From a virus, in IMG/VR virus record IMGVR_UViG_3300021197_000307, positions 1 through 42,289 of that record: 42,289 nt of DNA, one strand, 5' to 3'. Made by a program: the position numbers and the translations under genes. Of this stretch, positions 16,173-24,665 are shown one piece after another. The stretch's first letter is position 1. Every line of letters starts with the position of its first letter. The notes under the pieces were generated by a model that saw only the letters and a list, made by a program, of their open reading frames with translations, made no database searches and was not told the DNA's origin.

Positions 16173-18703
16173 TGCGTACCATAGGCAACACACCTGTAGA
16201 TGGTGAAGTACGGGCAGTTGCCAGTGGTACACTGCCCAGTGGGCAACCTGTTGTAGTGAACGCGGATGGGACTGTTAGTGTTATTGAGGAGACTAGCCTA
16301 AGCCAAACACTTGGTACGCCTGTGGTGTTTGACACTGGGGATGCGTTTGAAATAGGGATTTGTTTTGACAGCACCAATAACAAAGTAGTGATTGTCTACC
16401 GTGACGGGAATAACTCCAATTATGGAACTGCTATTGTTGGAACTGTGAGCGGAACATCTATTAGCTTTGGAACTCCCGTGGTGTATAACTCAGCTACAAC
16501 AACACAAAATACTGCTGTTTTTGACTCAAGTAATGCCAAAGTAGTGGTTGGGTACACAGACAACGGAAACTCAAGTTACGGTACATCTATCGTTGGCACT
16601 GTGAGTGGTACGTCAATTAGTTTCGGCTCAGAAGTTGTATTCTCAAGTTCTAACACTCAATATATTGATTCTATATACGACAGCGGCAATGAAAAAATAA
16701 TATTTTCATACAGCAATGCTGGCTCAAGTTACTCAATTACATCTATCGTTGGCACTGTGAGTGGTACGTCAATTAGTTTTGGTACAGCCGCAGATACGGG
16801 TCAAGACGGGTATTACACTGGAAATGTTTATGATCCCGACACAGGAAAATTTGTTGTGGGATACGTCAATTCTTCTAGTTCAGACGGTCAAGTTTTTGTT
16901 GGAACTGTAAGTGGTACTTCAATTAGTTATGGGAGTGCGGTTACATTCCAAGCCTCTGCCGTTGCTGAAAATTTGGCGATGGTTTATGATACCTCAAACA
17001 ACAAGGTTATTATCGCTTATGATAATTCAGCTAACAATGTTGGTTCGGCAATTGTAGGCACGATAAGTGGCACAAGCATAAGTTTTGGTTCCTTTGTTAG
17101 TTTTGAGACGGGCGGAAGGCCCGGGTATCCTGCAATGGCATACGATGAAACAGCACAAAAAATTGGCATCTTTTACGAGGACAAAGCAAATTCTGAGTAC
17201 GGGACTTATATAGCTGGTACTGTCAGTGGAACCTCTATAACTTTTGATACAGCGGTTGTTTACCAAACAGGTACTACCTCATGGCAAGCTGCTGTCTATG
17301 ACAGCAACGAAAAAAAATTGGTAGGGGCTTATCAAGACCAGAATAATGGTGGAAAAGCTGTGGTTGTTCAAAACTCAGGGGCCGTTACAAACCTAACCTC
17401 AGAGAACTACATCGGCATGTCTCAGGGGGTGGTTGTGTCTAGTGTTTTGGGAACAAAGTCTGTTTATGAATCAGCAAGTTCTCCTTTTACATCAATAGTT
17501 TATGACAGCAACAGCAATAAAATAGTTGTTGCGTATCGTGATAATGGTAATTCTCAAAAAGGCACAGCCGTAGTCGGAACGGTCAATGGAAGCTCAATTA
17601 CCTTTGGAACCCCGGTTGTTTTTGATACGTCAGAGAGCGTAAGCAGCGATATTAGTGCTGTATTCGATAGCACAAACAATAAAATTGTAATTGCTTGGAA
17701 AGCTGGCGCTCAAGCGGGAAAAGCTGTAGTCGGAACAGTCTCAGGCACTTCAATTTCTTTTGGAAGCGTTGCTCAGTTTGATAGTTCTAGCGTAAATGAT
17801 ATTGCAGTAGCCTTCGATAGCTCAAATGAAAAGACTCTTATTTGTTATAAAAAGTTAGATACTGGGAAAGCGGTAGTCGGTACAGTTAGTGGAACTTCTA
17901 TATCTTTTGGAAGCATTGTTAATTTTGAATCTGGAGAAGCTGTTAATATGAGCGCAGCATTTGATAGTTCTAGTAATAAGATTGTAATTGGATACGCAGA
18001 TGCAGGGAATGGTACTTATGGCACAGCAGTTGTAGGCACAATAAGTGGAACCTCAGTATCTTTTGGAACTCCTGTTGTATTTGAAACTGCTGTTTGTGGG
18101 CCGACTTCTACAGTATTTGACCCCCTTAATAATAAAATTGTTATAACTTATAGTGGTGATAGCACCTACGGCAAAAGTATTGTTGGTACGGTTTCGGGAA
18201 CTTCTATTAGTTTTGGCTCTGCAACAACATTTCAAGCATTGGCAATTAATTATCTTGCGTCAGCTTTTGACTCAACAAAAGGTCAAGTAGTTTGTCTTTA
18301 CAATGACACATCTGGAAGCCCCTACAATACTTTGTCAAAATCGGGTACTGTATCTGGGACATCTATAAGTTTTGGTTCTGAAAGCATAGTAACTGCTGAG
18401 GCGTATAACTTTAAGGTTACTCACGATCCAGATAATGGGATTAATATTGCTGCCTTTCAAGACAGTGGTAATAGTTATTACGGAACGGCTGTTGCATTTA
18501 ATAATGAAGAAAGAGGCCAAGTTGCTGATGGAGATAGTGCTGTAATTAACTCCACCTGCACCGTAGACAGCAATCAATCTGGCCTAACTGCTGGTCAAAA
18601 GTATTATGTTCAAGTTGACGGTACGCTGGGCTTGACCCCTGCCACTCCATCTGTACTTGCTGGCACTGCCGTGTCGGCCACTAAACTCATCGTGAAAGGA
18701 TAA
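16172..18703 (+). CDS. Double beta-propeller adhesin-like protein (first paralogue)
   Basis: Encodes 843 aa. An N-terminal cap (about 1-45, ending QPVVVNADGTVSVIEE) is shared with the two later paralogues. Then come two sets of exactly seven units of about 50 aa, each with a YDSNxxKVVIAY-type strand and ending GTVSGTSISFG, separated by the linker NLTSENYIGMSQGVV. The end (NQSGLTAGQKYYVQVDGTLG to SATKLIVKG) is also shared. Seven units per set is the classic beta-propeller number, so I infer two seven-bladed propellers used for receptor or surface-glycan binding. No enzyme residues are visible. The unit DNA looks richer in A and T than the flanking genes. Confidence 0.72.
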   Translation: MRTIGNTPVDGEVRAVASGTLPSGQPVVVNADGTVSVIEETSLSQTLGTPVVFDTGDAFEIGICFDSTNNKVVIVYRDGNNSNYGTAIVGTVSGTSISFGTPVVYNSATTTQNTAVFDSSNAKVVVGYTDNGNSSYGTSIVGTVSGTSISFGSEVVFSSSNTQYIDSIYDSGNEKIIFSYSNAGSSYSITSIVGTVSGTSISFGTAADTGQDGYYTGNVYDPDTGKFVVGYVNSSSSDGQVFVGTVSGTSISYGSAVTFQASAVAENLAMVYDTSNNKVIIAYDNSANNVGSAIVGTISGTSISFGSFVSFETGGRPGYPAMAYDETAQKIGIFYEDKANSEYGTYIAGTVSGTSITFDTAVVYQTGTTSWQAAVYDSNEKKLVGAYQDQNNGGKAVVVQNSGAVTNLTSENYIGMSQGVVVSSVLGTKSVYESASSPFTSIVYDSNSNKIVVAYRDNGNSQKGTAVVGTVNGSSITFGTPVVFDTSESVSSDISAVFDSTNNKIVIAWKAGAQAGKAVVGTVSGTSISFGSVAQFDSSSVNDIAVAFDSSNEKTLICYKKLDTGKAVVGTVSGTSISFGSIVNFESGEAVNMSAAFDSSSNKIVIGYADAGNGTYGTAVVGTISGTSVSFGTPVVFETAVCGPTSTVFDPLNNKIVITYSGDSTYGKSIVGTVSGTSISFGSATTFQALAINYLASAFDSTKGQVVCLYNDTSGSPYNTLSKSGTVSGTSISFGSESIVTAEAYNFKVTHDPDNGINIAAFQDSGNSYYGTAVAFNNEERGQVADGDSAVINSTCTVDSNQSGLTAGQKYYVQVDGTLGLTPATPSVLAGTAVSATKLIVKG
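16582..16779 (+). repeat. 42-base identical direct repeat within the first propeller gene
   Basis: Positions 16582-16623 and 16738-16779 are identical over 42 bases, 156 bases (52 codons) apart, covering the strand encoding VGTVSGTSIS. This marks a recent blade duplication or gene conversion and gives a site for recombination that would add or remove blades in frame. Confidence 0.8.
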
Positions 18704-19721
18704 TCTGATGAAGACCATCGTTGAAACATCAACAAAGTTAAGCAAGTATTTGCTTGCTGATGACGTAACAATTACTGCCACTGCTGATAATATCACTGTA
18801 GGCGACCCTGCACAGTTTATCATTGGTGATATGAACAGTGGTAATGCTACCATCACAGAGAACGTGACCAACGCACCAAGCGATTGGGCAGGCAACAAGT
18901 ATAAACTTGATGGCACAACGTGGTCAGCAAACCCTGATTGGGTAGACCCAGAAGCAGAAGACGAGGAATAATCATATGCGCACCATTGGTACACCCAGCA
19001 CACAAGCACGGAAGCTGAACGCCATTGCCAGTGGTGCGTTGCCCAATGGTGATCCTGTTGTAGTTAATAGCGATGGGACTGTTAGTGTTGTTACCTTAGA
19101 TAGTGCAACACAAAATCTAAGCTCTCAGCAAGACTTTTCAGCAAATCGTGTGCGAAGCCCTATTGGTGTGTCTTATGATACTAACTCTCAGAAGGTAGTT
19201 GTTGCTTATAAGCTCAATAGCGACACTTACGGTTATGCTGTCGTAGGCACTGTGTCTGGAACGTCTATTAGCTTTGGAACTCCTGTCGTTTTTAATTCGG
19301 CGAATAGTCGACATATCAATATTACTTATGACGCTAATGCCCAAAGGCACGTTATAGCATATGGAGATGGTGGAAACTCCGTTCGTGGGACAGCGATAGT
19401 AGGCACTGTGTCGGGGACATCTATTAGCTTTGGAACGCCTGTCGTTTTTGATTCTGCGGGTTATTCTGACGGGTATTCTTCTACTTATGATTCAAATGCT
19501 CAAAAAGTAGTAATTGTTTTTAGAGATGCAGGGGGTACAAACAAAGGTTATTCTTATGTTGGAACTGTCAGCGGTACATCAATTAGTTTTGGCTCTGTAG
19601 GTATATACACTACTAACAGCACTCTATATACGTCAGCTACGTTTGACAGCAATTCAAACAAGGTAGTAATTGCCTATAATGACAATGGTAATTCTCAAAA
19701 AGGCACAGCCGTAGTCGGAAC
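17543..19721 (+). repeat. 38-base block shared between the first and second propeller genes
   Basis: Positions 17543-17580 and 19684-19721 are identical over 38 bases, encoding the same NGNSQKGTAVVG stretch in two different genes. Identity at silent positions implies recent exchange or duplication between the paralogues rather than protein-level selection alone. Coordinates give the outer limits of the pair. Confidence 0.8.
18708..18971 (+). CDS. Small protein between propeller genes
   Basis: Encodes 87 aa, starting 4 bases after the preceding stop and ending 4 bases before the next start. DDVTITATADNITVGDPAQF is beta-rich and the tail WVDPEAEDEE is acidic. Similar small proteins sit after fibre genes in marine phages, as I recall. 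It could be a fibre assembly factor or minor fibre part. No function is known. Confidence 0.68.
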   Translation: MKTIVETSTKLSKYLLADDVTITATADNITVGDPAQFIIGDMNSGNATITENVTNAPSDWAGNKYKLDGTTWSANPDWVDPEAEDEE

Positions 19722-20430
19722 TGTCAGCGGTACATCAATTAGTTATGGGACGCCCGTTGTTTTTGAAGCAGGGCAAACCGTAGATATAGCCACTACGTTT
19801 GACTCTACTTTAAATAAAATAGTTGTTGCGTATAAAGATGAGGGTAACTCAAATCGTGGGACTGCTATTGTGGGAACTGTGAGCGGCACTGCAATTAGCT
19901 TTGGAAGCTCGTCTGTCTTTAGCACCAATAACACAGAAGAAGTTAATATTGGGTACGATCCAGTAGGGCAGAAATCAATTATAACGTACACAAATGCTAC
20001 ATCGTCTAACATTGGGGAACTTGTACCCACAACCATAAGCGGCACTTCTTTAACTTTTGAAACCACCATTACCTACGACTCAGGTGAGGTTGGTGGAAGT
20101 GGTATTGTTTTTGATTCAACTACAAACCAAAGTGTTATTGCTTATGAAAAAGAGGATACTAACAAAGGTGCATCTAAGCTGTTCAGAAACGCCTACAGCA
20201 TCTCCAACCTTACCTCCGAGAACTACATCGGCCTATCCAGCAACGGCTATCCTGACACTGCTGGGGCCACCATTGATGTAAAGGGTGCGATAAACGACAG
20301 GCAATCAGGTTTGACTGCGGGTCGGAGCTACTACGTCCAGACGGATGGCACACTAACCACAACTGCTGGAGACCCAAGTGTCTTCGCTGGCACAGCCATA
20401 TCGGCAACAAAGATGATCGTGAAAGGCTAG
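18976..20430 (+). CDS. Single beta-propeller adhesin-like protein (second paralogue)
   Basis: Encodes 484 aa with the same cap as its neighbours (PNGDPVVVNSDGTVSVVTL), then one set of seven blade-like units ending near residue 405, the linker ISNLTSENYIGLSSNG, and the shared C-terminal domain (RQSGLTAGRSYYVQTDGTL to SATKMIVKG). It is in effect a one-propeller version of the paralogues on each side, missing a whole seven-unit set rather than being truncated at random. Likely a receptor-binding or surface-binding virion protein; the role is inferred. Confidence 0.72.
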   Translation: MRTIGTPSTQARKLNAIASGALPNGDPVVVNSDGTVSVVTLDSATQNLSSQQDFSANRVRSPIGVSYDTNSQKVVVAYKLNSDTYGYAVVGTVSGTSISFGTPVVFNSANSRHINITYDANAQRHVIAYGDGGNSVRGTAIVGTVSGTSISFGTPVVFDSAGYSDGYSSTYDSNAQKVVIVFRDAGGTNKGYSYVGTVSGTSISFGSVGIYTTNSTLYTSATFDSNSNKVVIAYNDNGNSQKGTAVVGTVSGTSISYGTPVVFEAGQTVDIATTFDSTLNKIVVAYKDEGNSNRGTAIVGTVSGTAISFGSSSVFSTNNTEEVNIGYDPVGQKSIITYTNATSSNIGELVPTTISGTSLTFETTITYDSGEVGGSGIVFDSTTNQSVIAYEKEDTNKGASKLFRNAYSISNLTSENYIGLSSNGYPDTAGATIDVKGAINDRQSGLTAGRSYYVQTDGTLTTTAGDPSVFAGTAISATKMIVKG

Positions 20431-20433
20431 ACC

Positions 20434-23022
20434 ATGAGAACTATCCCAGAGTTAAAAGAGGGTACGCATAGGGCCAAGGCTACGGGTACACTGCCGAATG
20501 GTAGGCCTGTCGTTGTTAATACGGATGGGACTGTTAGTGTTGTTGAATTAAGCAATGTAAGTGATGCTGTTGGCACGGCTGCTGTATTTAACTCAGGAAA
20601 TTCTGCCTCCATAGATGCCGCTTATGATGCAGCTAGTGGCAAGATAGTGGTGTGTTACGCAGATTACACCATCGGTGGAGATGGAACCGCAATCGTTGGA
20701 ACTGTAAGCGGAACATCTATTAGCTTTGGTACGCCTGTTATATTTGAGGCATCTAATAGCACCATTGAAAACAGAATAATCTACGATGCAAATGCGGAGA
20801 AAGTTGTAATTGTTTTTCAAGACAACAGCAGTGGCGCATTAGGCCAAGGCAAGGCAATTGTAGGAACTGTAAGCGGAACATCCATAAGTTTTGGATCAAA
20901 AGTTGCTATTACTTCTGGTCAGACAATGGAAAACTTTGGCATTGCGTATGATGCAAACGCACAAAAGATTGCTATTTCTTTTCGAGACTACAGTGGATCA
21001 AACTACGGAGCGTGTGTGGTTGGCACAGTATCTGGAACATCTATAAGTTTTGGATCAAAAACTGTTTTTAACTCTGCTATTACAATAAAACAGGGCATGA
21101 CCTACGATTCAACTGCACAAAAAATAGTCATAGCATATCGGGATTATGGAACCAGTACAGGAAATGCAATTGTTGGTACAATCAGCGGTACGAGTATTAG
21201 TTTTGGCAGTGAAGCAACTTTTCAGAACGGCCCAGTGGATTTAGTTAACTGCTCTTATAATGCTAGTGCCGACAGAACAGTTGTTGCTTATCAAAACAGT
21301 GTCAATAACAACATAACAGCATGTGTAGGAACAGTTAGCGGCACATCTATTTCTTTTGGGACTGCTGTTGAATTTGATGGTAATGTACAAACTTTTATTG
21401 GTATGGCGTATGATTCAAATATTCAAAAAACTATAATAGCTTATCAAGACGATAGTGATAGTGGTCGTGGGAAAGTCATTACTGGCACAGTCAGCGGAAC
21501 CTCAATATCTTTTGATACGCCTTTTACATTTGACAATGGCGGTTCTGGAATAACGAATGTATCTCCTCATTTACCTGTTGTAGGCAATCAAACTGTGATT
21601 TCTTACAGAGATGATAGCAACTCAGATAACGGTACATCTATAGTTTTTCGCCCCGCAGGGCAAGAAGCCAACCTCACCTCCGAGAACTACATCGGTATTT
21701 CTCAGGGGGTGGTTGCTGAGTCTGCACTTTCAATTGGTGCAACTTCAGTTGTTAATACAGGCACTAATGGTGGACAAGCTATTGCTTACGATACCAATAG
21801 TGACAGAGTTGTAATTGCATATAAAGATACTTCTAATGGACATGGTAAAGCAGTTGTCGGAACTGTTTCTGGAAGTGGTATAACTTTTGGCACACCTGTA
21901 ACTTTTAATGCAGCTACTACTACAGGTCTACAACCCAGTCATGGTATAGCATTTGACTCAAGTAATAACAAAGTAGTCATAGTTTACAAAGATAACGGTA
22001 ATAGCAGTTATGGAACAGCAATCGTAGGCACTGTTGATCCTTCTGACAACTCTATCAGCTTTGGCAGTGAGGCTGTTTTTGAAAGCGCATCCACCGCATT
22101 TCCAAATGTAGTTTTTGACTCTAGTAATAATAAGGTTCTTATTTCTTATTCCGACGCTGGAGATAGCTCAAAGGGTAAAGCGATTGTAGGAACTGTATCT
22201 GGCACAAGCATTTCCTTCGGTTCAGCAGCAGAGTTTGAAGGTGGAAATGTAAATCATGAAACACTGATGTCGACATTTGATAGTGCTAATAATAAAGTAG
22301 TAATAGCATATAGAGATGGTGGAGATTCAAATAAAGGCAAAGCAGTAGTAGCTACAGTTAGTGGAACTTCTGTTAGTTTTGGTACTCCTGTTGAGTTTAC
22401 AGCATCTGCCTTTGTCCACAGTAGTATCACGTTTGACTCTACATCTAATAAAGTCATTCTTGTTTACAGGGATGGTGGCAATTCAGGATATGGAACTGCA
22501 AAAGCAGGAACTGTGTCGGGAACCTCTATCAGCTTTGGAAATGCCATAATATATAATAGTGGTGACTCACAAAGAAATAGTGTATCGTATAGCCCAACGG
22601 CTGATAAAAGTATTGTGTTTTTTAGGGACGGTGCAGCTAGTGATATAGGTAAGCTAGTAGAATTTACAGTTTCAGGAACAGCTTCCTCTGCACAACAGTT
22701 TTCAGCAACTACTACCTCCGCATCAAGTTCTGTGTTTGATCCTGATAATAATGTAGTTGTAAATGCTTACATTGATGAAGGTAATACAACTGACCTTGAA
22801 ACGGTGCAAGTTACTGGCACAACAATTACCAGAGGCCAAGTCGCATCAGGCTCTAGCGCAACAGTAGACATCATCGGCTCAGTCAGCACAAACCAGTCTG
22901 GCCTCACGGCAGGGCAGCAATATTACGTCCAGACAGACGGGACGATAGGCGAGACCGCTGCCGATCCAAATGTCTTTGCAGGGACAGCAATATCTGCTAC
23001 AAGTTTAGTAGTTAAGACATAG
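20434..23022 (+). CDS. Double beta-propeller adhesin-like protein (third paralogue)
   Basis: Encodes 862 aa: shared cap (PNGRPVVVNTDGTVSVVELS), seven units, linker ANLTSENYIGISQGVVAES, seven more units, and the shared end (NQSGLTAGQQYYVQTDGTIG). One unit of the second set has an insertion (GTVDPSDNSISFGS). Loop sequences between strands differ much more than the strands do, as expected if loops form variable binding surfaces. It starts 3 bases after the second paralogue. It is the last fibre-block gene before the membrane and lysis genes. The function is inferred from architecture. Confidence 0.72.
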   Translation: MRTIPELKEGTHRAKATGTLPNGRPVVVNTDGTVSVVELSNVSDAVGTAAVFNSGNSASIDAAYDAASGKIVVCYADYTIGGDGTAIVGTVSGTSISFGTPVIFEASNSTIENRIIYDANAEKVVIVFQDNSSGALGQGKAIVGTVSGTSISFGSKVAITSGQTMENFGIAYDANAQKIAISFRDYSGSNYGACVVGTVSGTSISFGSKTVFNSAITIKQGMTYDSTAQKIVIAYRDYGTSTGNAIVGTISGTSISFGSEATFQNGPVDLVNCSYNASADRTVVAYQNSVNNNITACVGTVSGTSISFGTAVEFDGNVQTFIGMAYDSNIQKTIIAYQDDSDSGRGKVITGTVSGTSISFDTPFTFDNGGSGITNVSPHLPVVGNQTVISYRDDSNSDNGTSIVFRPAGQEANLTSENYIGISQGVVAESALSIGATSVVNTGTNGGQAIAYDTNSDRVVIAYKDTSNGHGKAVVGTVSGSGITFGTPVTFNAATTTGLQPSHGIAFDSSNNKVVIVYKDNGNSSYGTAIVGTVDPSDNSISFGSEAVFESASTAFPNVVFDSSNNKVLISYSDAGDSSKGKAIVGTVSGTSISFGSAAEFEGGNVNHETLMSTFDSANNKVVIAYRDGGDSNKGKAVVATVSGTSVSFGTPVEFTASAFVHSSITFDSTSNKVILVYRDGGNSGYGTAKAGTVSGTSISFGNAIIYNSGDSQRNSVSYSPTADKSIVFFRDGAASDIGKLVEFTVSGTASSAQQFSATTTSASSSVFDPDNNVVVNAYIDEGNTTDLETVQVTGTTITRGQVASGSSATVDIIGSVSTNQSGLTAGQQYYVQTDGTIGETAADPNVFAGTAISATSLVVKT

Positions 23023-23031
23023 GAATAAATA

Positions 23032-23226
23032 ATGGACAAGCGTACAGTAGCCTCCGCGCATGAGCGGATTGATGGTCTTGAGAAAGAGGTAATCGCCATG
23101 CAGACAGAAATGCGAATCCAATTCAAAGACCTGTTTGGGCGCGTCAAGCGTATGGAGGCCATTATGATCGGCACGACAGGTTTTATCATTGCACTCTTGG
23201 TAGCAGTGCTGACTAAGATGGGCTGA
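23032..23226 (+). CDS. Small coiled-coil protein with C-terminal membrane segment (holin-accessory-like)
   Basis: Encodes 64 aa. Residues about 8-42 are a charged coiled coil (RIDGLEKEVIAMQTEMRIQF) and about 43-62 one membrane helix (AIMIGTTGFIIALLVAVLTK). This layout resembles XhlA-type lysis accessory proteins, in which a coiled coil precedes a single C-terminal membrane span. It is the first of a run of membrane proteins leading to a holin and peptidase. The lysis role is inferred. Confidence 0.65.
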   Translation: MDKRTVASAHERIDGLEKEVIAMQTEMRIQFKDLFGRVKRMEAIMIGTTGFIIALLVAVLTKMG

Positions 23227-23230
23227 CAAA

Positions 23231-23704
23231 ATGATTGACCCTATTACAGCGGTCGGTCTTGCGACAAGTGCGTTTAATATTATCAAGCAGGGTCTTAGCG
23301 CGGGAAAAGACCTTCAAGAAATGTCTGGCACTTTAGCGAAATGGGGAGCTGCGTTTTCAGATTTTCAGTTCGCCGAGAATCAAGCCAAGAATCCTCCGTG
23401 GTACAGCTTCAAAGGTTCTGATGCTGAAAATGCGATTGAAATATTTGCGCAGCGCAAAAAGATGGAAGCTATGCGCAAGGAAATAAAAGACTATATTTCA
23501 TGGAACTACGGTCCTTCAGCTTGGGAAGAGGTCTTGGCTATTGAGGGTGAAATGCGGCGTGTCCGTAAACAAGAACTTTATCGCAAAGAAGAACTAAAAC
23601 GCGCGATTATTGAGTGGACTGTAGGTATTATTATCGCCACTTCTGCCGCCGCTGCTGTAACTTTTATGCTCTATTCTTGGGGCCGTTATCAAGGAAGATG
23701 GTGA
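23231..23704 (+). CDS. Helical protein with C-terminal membrane segment, unknown
   Basis: Encodes 157 aa, mainly helical and charged (AQRKKMEAMRKEIKDYISW), with one membrane helix near the C-terminus (IIEWTVGIIIATSAAAAVTF, about 125-148). It ends in a TGATG overlap with the next gene. The context suggests a part in lysis or host-envelope interaction, for example spanin-like, but no spanin hallmark (lipobox, Rz motif) is visible. Similar proteins occur in marine phages as I recall. Confidence 0.68.
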   Translation: MIDPITAVGLATSAFNIIKQGLSAGKDLQEMSGTLAKWGAAFSDFQFAENQAKNPPWYSFKGSDAENAIEIFAQRKKMEAMRKEIKDYISWNYGPSAWEEVLAIEGEMRRVRKQELYRKEELKRAIIEWTVGIIIATSAAAAVTFMLYSWGRYQGRW

Positions 23705-23868
23705 TGTGGTTTTTAGTTTGGTTTCAAGTTATGAATAACAACATTGAGTATTATCAGCTCAATCAGTTTACTACTGAAAACGAGTGTAGAGAAGCTCTTG
23801 AGGATGCTAAAGTCTTGATAACTACGAGCCAAACGACGGTGTATTGTTTTGAGGTTATACCGCAATAA
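23704..23868 (+). CDS. Small protein with hydrophobic N-terminus, 54 aa
   Basis: Starts at the ATG overlapping the preceding stop and encodes 54 aa. MWFLVWFQVM is followed by NNNIEYYQLNQFTTENECRE, and a second Cys lies near the end (VYCFEV). The N-terminus is short for a true signal peptide but could anchor to the membrane, and the two Cys residues could form a disulfide outside the cytoplasm. A longer start at 23614 lies inside the preceding gene and was not used. The function is unknown. Confidence 0.6.
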   Translation: MWFLVWFQVMNNNIEYYQLNQFTTENECREALEDAKVLITTSQTTVYCFEVIPQ

Positions 23869-23995
23869 GAGGGGCGATTACGTTGTATATGACAAATACG
23901 GAAAAGTTGTTATAATAACGCATCACAAGCATCACGCTATTGCTTACGCTAGGAGTTTAAAAGATGTCGGCAAAAAAGTTAGAAGATCAAAGTAA
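23849..23995 (+). CDS. Possible 48-aa gene with TTG start
   Basis: A frame beginning at TTG 23849 encodes 48 residues including RNKRGDYVVYDKYGKVVIIT and AIAYARSLKDVGKKVRR, which looks like a small folded protein rather than random translation. It overlaps the genes on both sides and would fill the only gap in this stretch. Against it: no ATG, no ribosome site, and a candidate promoter inside it. It may be a decayed gene. Confidence 0.35.
   Translation: MRLYRNKRGDYVVYDKYGKVVIITHHKHHAIAYARSLKDVGKKVRRSK
23889..23916 (+). promoter_or_regulatory. Sigma70-like promoter before the lysis genes
   Basis: ATGACA (23889-23894, 5 of 6 matches) and a perfect TATAAT (23911-23916) are 16 bases apart. Transcription would begin near 23923, about 40 bases before the ATG at 23964, which has its own AGGAG site. 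This could give the lysis genes separate timing. The local sequence is A/T-rich, so chance is possible. Confidence 0.45.
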
Positions 23996-24278
23996 GTACG
24001 ATGCCTATGACATGGACGGCGACGGGGTTGTTTCTGACGCGGAGATGACAAAGGCCAAAGAGATTAGAGAGACTGAAGATGCGCTGCGCAAACATCTAGC
24101 TCAACTGCGCATGGCTCGGTGGACGTTGATCGGCATGGGCGTCTTTACGGTTACAATGTTCTTTATACCTCTGGATCGGGTCACGGCACTGAGCGACATT
24201 TCTAACTTGTTCTACATTTCAGGTGCAGGCATCGTCGGTGCCTTTATGGGCGCAACAGCATGGATGGGTAGAAAATGA
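23964..24278 (+). CDS. Membrane protein with an EF-hand-like calcium loop
   Basis: Encodes 104 aa. YDMDGDGVVSDAEM (about 15-28) fits the EF-hand loop DxDxDGxxxxxE. A charged helix follows, then two membrane helices (about 53-70 WTLIGMGVFTVTMFFIPL and 81-100 LFYISGAGIVGAFMGATAWM). AGGAG lies 8 bases upstream. It ends in an ATGA overlap with the holin gene, so it may be a holin partner or a calcium-responsive lysis regulator. That role is inferred; the pattern itself is clear. Confidence 0.72.
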   Translation: MSAKKLEDQSKYDAYDMDGDGVVSDAEMTKAKEIRETEDALRKHLAQLRMARWTLIGMGVFTVTMFFIPLDRVTALSDISNLFYISGAGIVGAFMGATAWMGRK

Positions 24279-24664
24279 GTATATTCACTGCCGCACTAGG
24301 ACCGATAGCCAATCTCGCAGGCTCGTGGCTGCAAGGTAAAGCTGACAAGAACGCTGCCAGTGCAGAGTTAAAGTTGACCGAGGCTAAAGCCAAAGCACAG
24401 ATACTTCTTTCTGAGAAGACTAGCGTTGCCGATTGGGAGCGCATCATGGCAGAGGGCGCGAAATCAAGCTGGAAAGACGAGTGGTTCGTAATTGTTCTGT
24501 CAATTCCGCTTGTTCTAGCCTTCGTACCCGGTGCAGAGGGGTGGGTAGATCGTGGGTTTGAGCAGCTTTCCAAGGCTCCAGACTGGTATTTTTATAGTCT
24601 AGGTATCGCAATAAGCGCCAGTTTCGGTGTGCGCGGTGCGCAGGCTTTGTTCAAGAGGAAATGA
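24275..24664 (+). CDS. Holin, GTA-type three-membrane-segment family
   Basis: Encodes 129 aa. The N-terminus FTAALGPIANLAGSWLQGKA, the central WERIMAEGAKSSWKDEWFVI, then the hydrophobic helix VLSIPLVLAFVPGAEGWVD and a C-terminal YSLGIAISASFGVRGAQALF match the holin family first named from gene transfer agents, as I recall it. Holins open the inner membrane so that the cell-wall enzyme can act. It is coupled to the preceding gene by ATGA and lies one base before the peptidase gene, the usual holin-lysin pair. Confidence 0.82.
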   Translation: MSIFTAALGPIANLAGSWLQGKADKNAASAELKLTEAKAKAQILLSEKTSVADWERIMAEGAKSSWKDEWFVIVLSIPLVLAFVPGAEGWVDRGFEQLSKAPDWYFYSLGIAISASFGVRGAQALFKRK

Positions 24665-24665
24665 A

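Noticed and set aside
16172-23022. Regular DNA repeats that could suggest a CRISPR-like array
   Set aside because: The repeats are imperfect, keep codon phase and encode propeller strands; no unique spacers of constant length.
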